A stretch of 64,000 bases of DNA from Gammaproteobacteria bacterium (GTDB lineage: Bacteria > Pseudomonadota > Gammaproteobacteria > SZUA-152): positions 20,218-84,217 of the forward strand of contig JAVVEP010000014.1 in NCBI GenBank assembly GCA_032250735.1, written 5' to 3'. Under the pieces are notes generated by a model, which was not told where the DNA came from, made no database searches, and saw nothing but the letters and a program-made list of their open reading frames with translations. Made by a program: the position numbers and the translations under genes. The stretch's first letter is position 1. Each line of letters starts with the position of its first letter. This document shows positions 60,276 through 64,000 of this stretch, in pieces.

Positions 60276-60308
60276 TGATTTAGTTCTTACTATTGATGAT
60301 TTAGTTCT
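60276..60308. promoter_or_regulatory. Direct repeat pair with 21-bp period, candidate regulator site
   Basis: TGATTTAGTTCT occurs at 60276-60287 and again at 60297-60308, two helical turns apart. It lies about 95-125 bases before the giant cytochrome start. Same-face direct repeats of this spacing are typical of response-regulator binding sites. The regulator is unknown. Confidence 0.4.
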
Positions 60309-60347
60309 AGACATCCAAAAATTGCAGGCCTAGTCTTGAGGCTATTA

Positions 60348-60382
60348 AACCTGAATCCGTGGCTTAACCGCGGATCCAGGTT
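60348..60382 (+). promoter_or_regulatory. Hairpin in the leader of the giant cytochrome mRNA
   Basis: AACCTGAATCCGTGG and CCGCGGATCCAGGTT form 15-base arms with a five-base loop. One A-C mismatch and one G-U pair are the only flaws. It ends 20 bases before ATG and just before the AGGGGG ribosome site. It could protect the long mRNA or tune translation. Confidence 0.45.
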
Positions 60383-60402
60383 AAAGTTAGGGGGTGTACG
60401 CA

Positions 60403-63400
60403 ATGATTATTCACGGAAGGTGCAGAGCGCCAAACAGCCAGCGGTTGTATAACTGCTTATTGATATTACTGCTGGTTGTTTTCGCTACAACCACGAGCTG
60501 TTCATCCGGCACGGATGACGGCACCACAACACCCTTGCCCGAGGTGACACCCGCACCCACTCCCACACCGGTCATCCCCTCCGTACCCAGAACCCCTGTC
60601 AATGCCACTGCCGTGGTGATCGCGGATGCAGGTAAAGTTATTGAGATCGGCGCGGGCCAACCGGTCACCCTGGATGGCAGCCGCTCCAGCACCTCATCCG
60701 CCGATCCGCTGAGCTTCGCCTGGTCCTTCACCGCCAGCCCCGCCGGCAGCACGGCGCAGCTGCAGGGCGCCACCACCGCCAACCCCAGCTTTACACCCGA
60801 CGTCACCGGCACCTACCGGGTGCAACTGGTGGTCACTGCCAGCGGCATTTCCAGTCAGCGGGTCATCGCGATTGTCGAGGCCGGTCGCGTGAGCGGGCCT
60901 TACCACGGCGGCCTGTCACTCAACTGTGTGGGCTGCCATAACGACGTAAATAGCCAGACCAGCCCGATTGCCGACAAAGCGGCGGACCACATCGCCACCG
61001 GCAATGTGTGCCAGGCCTGTCACTCCACGCTGCGTAACGGTTTTGCCATCGTGCCCTTTGTCGACCATCAGGAGGTGTTCGGCAGCTGTAGCGAATGCCA
61101 TAACGGCACTATTGCCACCGGCAAGTCGATCTGGCACACCCCAACGGACGCCGAGTGCGATGACTGCCATACCACCACCGCCTTCCTGGAACTGGAGCCG
61201 GACGGCAGCTTTGACCATACCGGTATTACCAGGGTCTGTAGCACCTGTCACTACGGCACTATCGCCACGGGCAAGGATGCCGACCACATCGCGACCGACA
61301 AGGAGTGTTCCTACTGTCACACCGTGAACGGCTTTTTACCGGCCATCTTCGACCACAGCACTCTCGCGCCGGATGTGCGCTGTGACAGTTGCCACATTGA
61401 TGGCAGCAGCATGAACACCGGTAAAGACGATGCCGTGCCGACCCATGCCGTGACCACCGTCGATTGTGTCATCTGCCATAACACGCTCAGCTTCGATCTC
61501 GGCGGTACATTCAATCACGCCGTCATCGACTCGGTGACGCAGGCCTGTGAGTCCTGCCATAACGGCACCAATGCAACGGGTAAAGACGCGGCACCGGCAC
61601 CGGGACATCTTGCTACCACTACCGATTGCGCGATGTGTCATAACACCGTCAGCTTCACCGGCGCGTTCGTTGATCATTCCGGGCCGGATGTGGTGGGCAA
61701 CCGCTGCGACTCCTGTCACGGCATCACCGCCGTCGGCCTGTCCCTCAATCACATCCCCACCAACGGAGATGATTGCGCGGCGTGCCATACCCCGGGCACC
61801 TTCACCAGCGGCACCTTTGATCATGCCGCTGTCGTGACTCGCTGTGACTCCTGCCACAATAATGTGAACAGCATCGGCAAGCTCATCGATCACCTGCCCA
61901 CCGATCAGGATTGCATCCTCTGCCACAACACCACGGCCTTTGCCGACGCCATCTTTGATCACACCGGCATCGTCAACGGCTGCGCCAGCTGCCATGACGG
62001 CGTGATCAGCACCGGCAAGGATGCGAATCACCTGCCGACCACCGACGATTGCTCGGTCTGTCACCTCAGCACGGACAGCTTCGTAGGCGCAAGCTATGAC
62101 CACGCGGGAGTAACCGGGAATTGCGTGTCCTGTCATGACGGCGTGATCAGCACCGGCAAGACAGTCGACCACATCCCCACCGTGGAGGATTGCAGTGTGT
62201 GTCACGCCGACACCACCACGGGTGGATTTATCACCTCCACGTTTACTCACGACGGCATCACCCGCGGCTGCGAAGGTTGCCACAACGGCAACTTCCCCTC
62301 CGCACCCGCCAAGGCCGACCCCCATGTGCCGACCGGGCAGGACTGCTATCTGTGCCATACCACCGATGTGTTCACCGGTGCCACGACTTTTGCCCACACC
62401 GGCATCACGGCGAACTGCAGCTCCTGTCACGATGGTAGCTTTGTAACGATGGGGGCCCGTGGCAAGGCCGATGCGCCAGCCCCCCACCCACTAACGACCG
62501 AGGATTGTGGCGCGTGTCATAACACCACCGATTTCCACGATGCGTATGTCGATCACACCAGCCCTGAAGTATTGAACCAACGATGCGACAACTGCCATGG
62601 TGTCTCGGCGACGGGCAAGAACGCCGGCCACCTTCCCACCACCGAGGACTGCAACGTCTGTCACGTCCCCGGCACCTTTACCACGGCGGTGTTCAATCAC
62701 GACGGCATCGTCGATAACTGCGCCTCCTGCCACGACGGCACCAGTGCCACGGGTCTGACGGTGGATCACATCTCGATTCTCGATGGCCAGGGTCGCACCC
62801 AGGACTGCTCCGTGTGCCACAACACCACGGCCTTTGCCGGCGCCACCTATGACCACAGCGGCGTCGTGGGCGCCTGTAGCGACTGTCACAACGGCACCAC
62901 GGCCACCGGCAAGATCGCCAACCATGTGCCCACCAACAGTGAGTGCAACCAGTGTCACCAGACCACCGGTTTTATCCCGGCTACCTTCGATCACACCGGC
63001 ATCGTGGATAACTGTGGCGAGTGTCATGACGGCAACCTGGCCACCGGCAAAACGACTACCCACGTCGTCACCAACCAGGACTGCGGGGTGTGCCACAACA
63101 CCACCGGCTTCATTCCCGCCACCTTCGATCACACCGGCATCGTCGACAATTGCGCCGACTGTCACGACGGCACCATCGCCACCGGCAAGACGGTGGACCA
63201 CGTCGACACCAGCCTGGACTGCTCCAACTGCCATACCACCGCGACCTTCGTGGGCGGCGTGTTCGACCACCAGGGCATCACCGGCAACTGCGCCTCCTGT
63301 CACGACGGCAATACCGCCAACGGACAGCCAGGCAACCACTTCGTCACCGCCGAGGACTGTAACGTCTGTCACTCCACCAACGGCTGGGCGCCGGCGAATA

Positions 63401-63660
63401 ACTACACGCATCTGCGCAACGGTGACTACCCGGGCGACCACAACTCACGCCTGGGGCTGACCTGTCGCTCCTGTCATACCGACAATGATGAGAACATTCG
63501 CTACCCCTCACAAACCTACGCGCCCTTCTGCGCCGCCTGCCATGAGAGGGATTTCGAACCCAAATCGGATCACAACGGTGGAAGGGCCGGCACCGTGGCG
63601 CAAAACAAGAACTGCGCCGAATCAGGCTGCCATAGAGTCAGTGATCGGCAATGGGATTGA
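60403..63660 (+). CDS. Giant multihaem c-type cytochrome lipoprotein, 37 haem sites
   Basis: The 1085-residue protein starts with a hydrophobic export signal ending in TTTSC, a probable lipid attachment. A Pro/Thr linker and a PKD-like beta domain (about residues 65-165, PVTLDGSRSS) come next. From Cys175 on, 36 CXXCH motifs and a terminal CX4CH (from Cys1071) follow. They form modules of about 46 residues, FDHxGI...CxxCHDG...GKxxDHxPT...DCxxCH, so each haem can have a distal histidine. Two adjacent modules near 62983 and 63121 are almost identical. ATG 60403 with AGGGGG upstream is preferred to GTG 60394. It is likely an outer-surface or periplasmic electron conduit. Confidence 0.9.
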   Translation: MIIHGRCRAPNSQRLYNCLLILLLVVFATTTSCSSGTDDGTTTPLPEVTPAPTPTPVIPSVPRTPVNATAVVIADAGKVIEIGAGQPVTLDGSRSSTSSADPLSFAWSFTASPAGSTAQLQGATTANPSFTPDVTGTYRVQLVVTASGISSQRVIAIVEAGRVSGPYHGGLSLNCVGCHNDVNSQTSPIADKAADHIATGNVCQACHSTLRNGFAIVPFVDHQEVFGSCSECHNGTIATGKSIWHTPTDAECDDCHTTTAFLELEPDGSFDHTGITRVCSTCHYGTIATGKDADHIATDKECSYCHTVNGFLPAIFDHSTLAPDVRCDSCHIDGSSMNTGKDDAVPTHAVTTVDCVICHNTLSFDLGGTFNHAVIDSVTQACESCHNGTNATGKDAAPAPGHLATTTDCAMCHNTVSFTGAFVDHSGPDVVGNRCDSCHGITAVGLSLNHIPTNGDDCAACHTPGTFTSGTFDHAAVVTRCDSCHNNVNSIGKLIDHLPTDQDCILCHNTTAFADAIFDHTGIVNGCASCHDGVISTGKDANHLPTTDDCSVCHLSTDSFVGASYDHAGVTGNCVSCHDGVISTGKTVDHIPTVEDCSVCHADTTTGGFITSTFTHDGITRGCEGCHNGNFPSAPAKADPHVPTGQDCYLCHTTDVFTGATTFAHTGITANCSSCHDGSFVTMGARGKADAPAPHPLTTEDCGACHNTTDFHDAYVDHTSPEVLNQRCDNCHGVSATGKNAGHLPTTEDCNVCHVPGTFTTAVFNHDGIVDNCASCHDGTSATGLTVDHISILDGQGRTQDCSVCHNTTAFAGATYDHSGVVGACSDCHNGTTATGKIANHVPTNSECNQCHQTTGFIPATFDHTGIVDNCGECHDGNLATGKTTTHVVTNQDCGVCHNTTGFIPATFDHTGIVDNCADCHDGTIATGKTVDHVDTSLDCSNCHTTATFVGGVFDHQGITGNCASCHDGNTANGQPGNHFVTAEDCNVCHSTNGWAPANNYTHLRNGDYPGDHNSRLGLTCRSCHTDNDENIRYPSQTYAPFCAACHERDFEPKSDHNGGRAGTVAQNKNCAESGCHRVSDRQWD

Positions 63661-63937
63661 TCGGGCGCATTCAGCGGGGTGGATGGAGAACATCGAAATG
63701 CAGGACACAATAGTGAGGGCAGAGCCGCGATACATAGCGGCTTCAGCCTAACAATCCCTCGCTATTGTTAGCCCTCTCTCATGGTTTCGATAAGCCATCG
63801 ACACGGCGATTGTCGGCGACATTAAATCGGGAGCTACCAGACCGCATTCACCCCTGTGAATGCGCTCCATCCATCCACTAACGATGCTTGCAGGCGCGTT
63901 AATAAACCGATCGGCAAGAACTATTAGTAGGAACTCT
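63661..63937. other. Spacer after giant cytochrome with three hairpins
   Basis: No gene is supported. Hairpins are AGCCGC/GCGGCT (63723-63742), CTAACAAT/ATTGTTAG (63748-63771) and CGCATTCAC/GTGAATGCG (63843-63864). None has a T-run, so the terminator is not certain, but the first two lie where one is expected. Confidence 0.4.
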
Positions 63938-64000
63938 CAGCAAGACAGCAAGACAGCAAGACAGCAAGACAGCAAGACAGCAAGACAGCAAGACAGCAAG
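63938..64000. repeat. 8-bp tandem repeat running off the right edge
   Basis: CAGCAAGA is repeated head to tail nearly eight times without a change, and the array continues beyond the window. The unit is not a multiple of three, so length changes would shift a frame if translated. The total copy number is unknown. Confidence 0.95.

Noticed and set aside
61336..62487. 383-codon and 316-codon frames opposite the giant cytochrome
   Set aside because: They mirror the repeated haem modules, so their open length follows from the repeat, not from coding selection.
63938..64000. CRISPR array at the right edge
   Set aside because: The repeat is an uninterrupted 8-bp unit with no spacers.

Overview
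The window looks like a chromosomal segment of a Gammaproteobacterium. Gene order is the best evidence: initiator tRNA-rimP-nusA-infB-rbfA-truB-rpsO-pnp, then rpoE-rseA-rseB-rseC-mucD and lepA-lepB-DUF4845-rnc-era-recO-pdxJ-acpS, with nadB divergent from rpoE and sdhC-sdhD-sdhA-sdhB-sdhE-ygfX on the far side. Multihaem cytochromes, an NADH-type nitrite reductase and oxygen-independent HemN suggest respiratory flexibility, including low-oxygen life. The genus cannot be read from the sequence.

Layout. 1-12.8 kb holds metabolic and regulatory genes: nirB (cut by the window edge) with a structured leader, an HDOD protein, a LOG-family nucleosidase-like protein, a CBS protein, hemN, prmB, ettA, a spermidine-synthase-like protein, a HopJ-family protein, rlmD and cysM. 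13.0-18.9 kb is a compact three-gene unit: TonB-dependent receptor, periplasmic ABC-type binding protein without a transporter, and a BarA-type hybrid histidine kinase. 18.9-29.9 kb carries galU and the transcription/translation operon ending at initiator tRNA. 29.5-41.0 kb carries acpS-to-lepA and the sigma-E envelope-stress operon. 41.3-47.0 kb has nadB, a periplasmic cytochrome cluster (two trihaem c7-type proteins plus an unknown helical protein), a Mut7-C protein, pcm and a small DksA-like coiled coil without zinc finger. 47.1-59.9 kb has a MITE-like element touching a Lon-like protease, DUF1614, an unknown protein, the succinate dehydrogenase operon with its assembly genes, ygfZ, a second HDOD protein, a PAS-kinase-receiver protein and a PAP2 lipoprotein. 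60.4-63.7 kb is one gene for a giant cytochrome with 36 CXXCH and one CX4CH haem sites.

How it fits together. The redox theme recurs: nitrite reductase, succinate dehydrogenase, trihaem cytochromes and the giant cytochrome are electron-transfer parts, while hemN supplies haem. The translation and envelope-stress operons are ordinary housekeeping. The most unusual items are the giant modular cytochrome with its patterned upstream region, the receptor/binding-protein/kinase unit, the nirB leader that folds on paper into a three-way junction next to the ribosome site, the MITE whose terminal repeat supplies a stop codon, the finger-less DksA-like protein, and two short tandem repeats (12 bp between rpoE and nadB; 8 bp running off the right edge).

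Limits: all identifications come from reading protein motifs, gene order and base patterns by eye. No database search or folding program was used.
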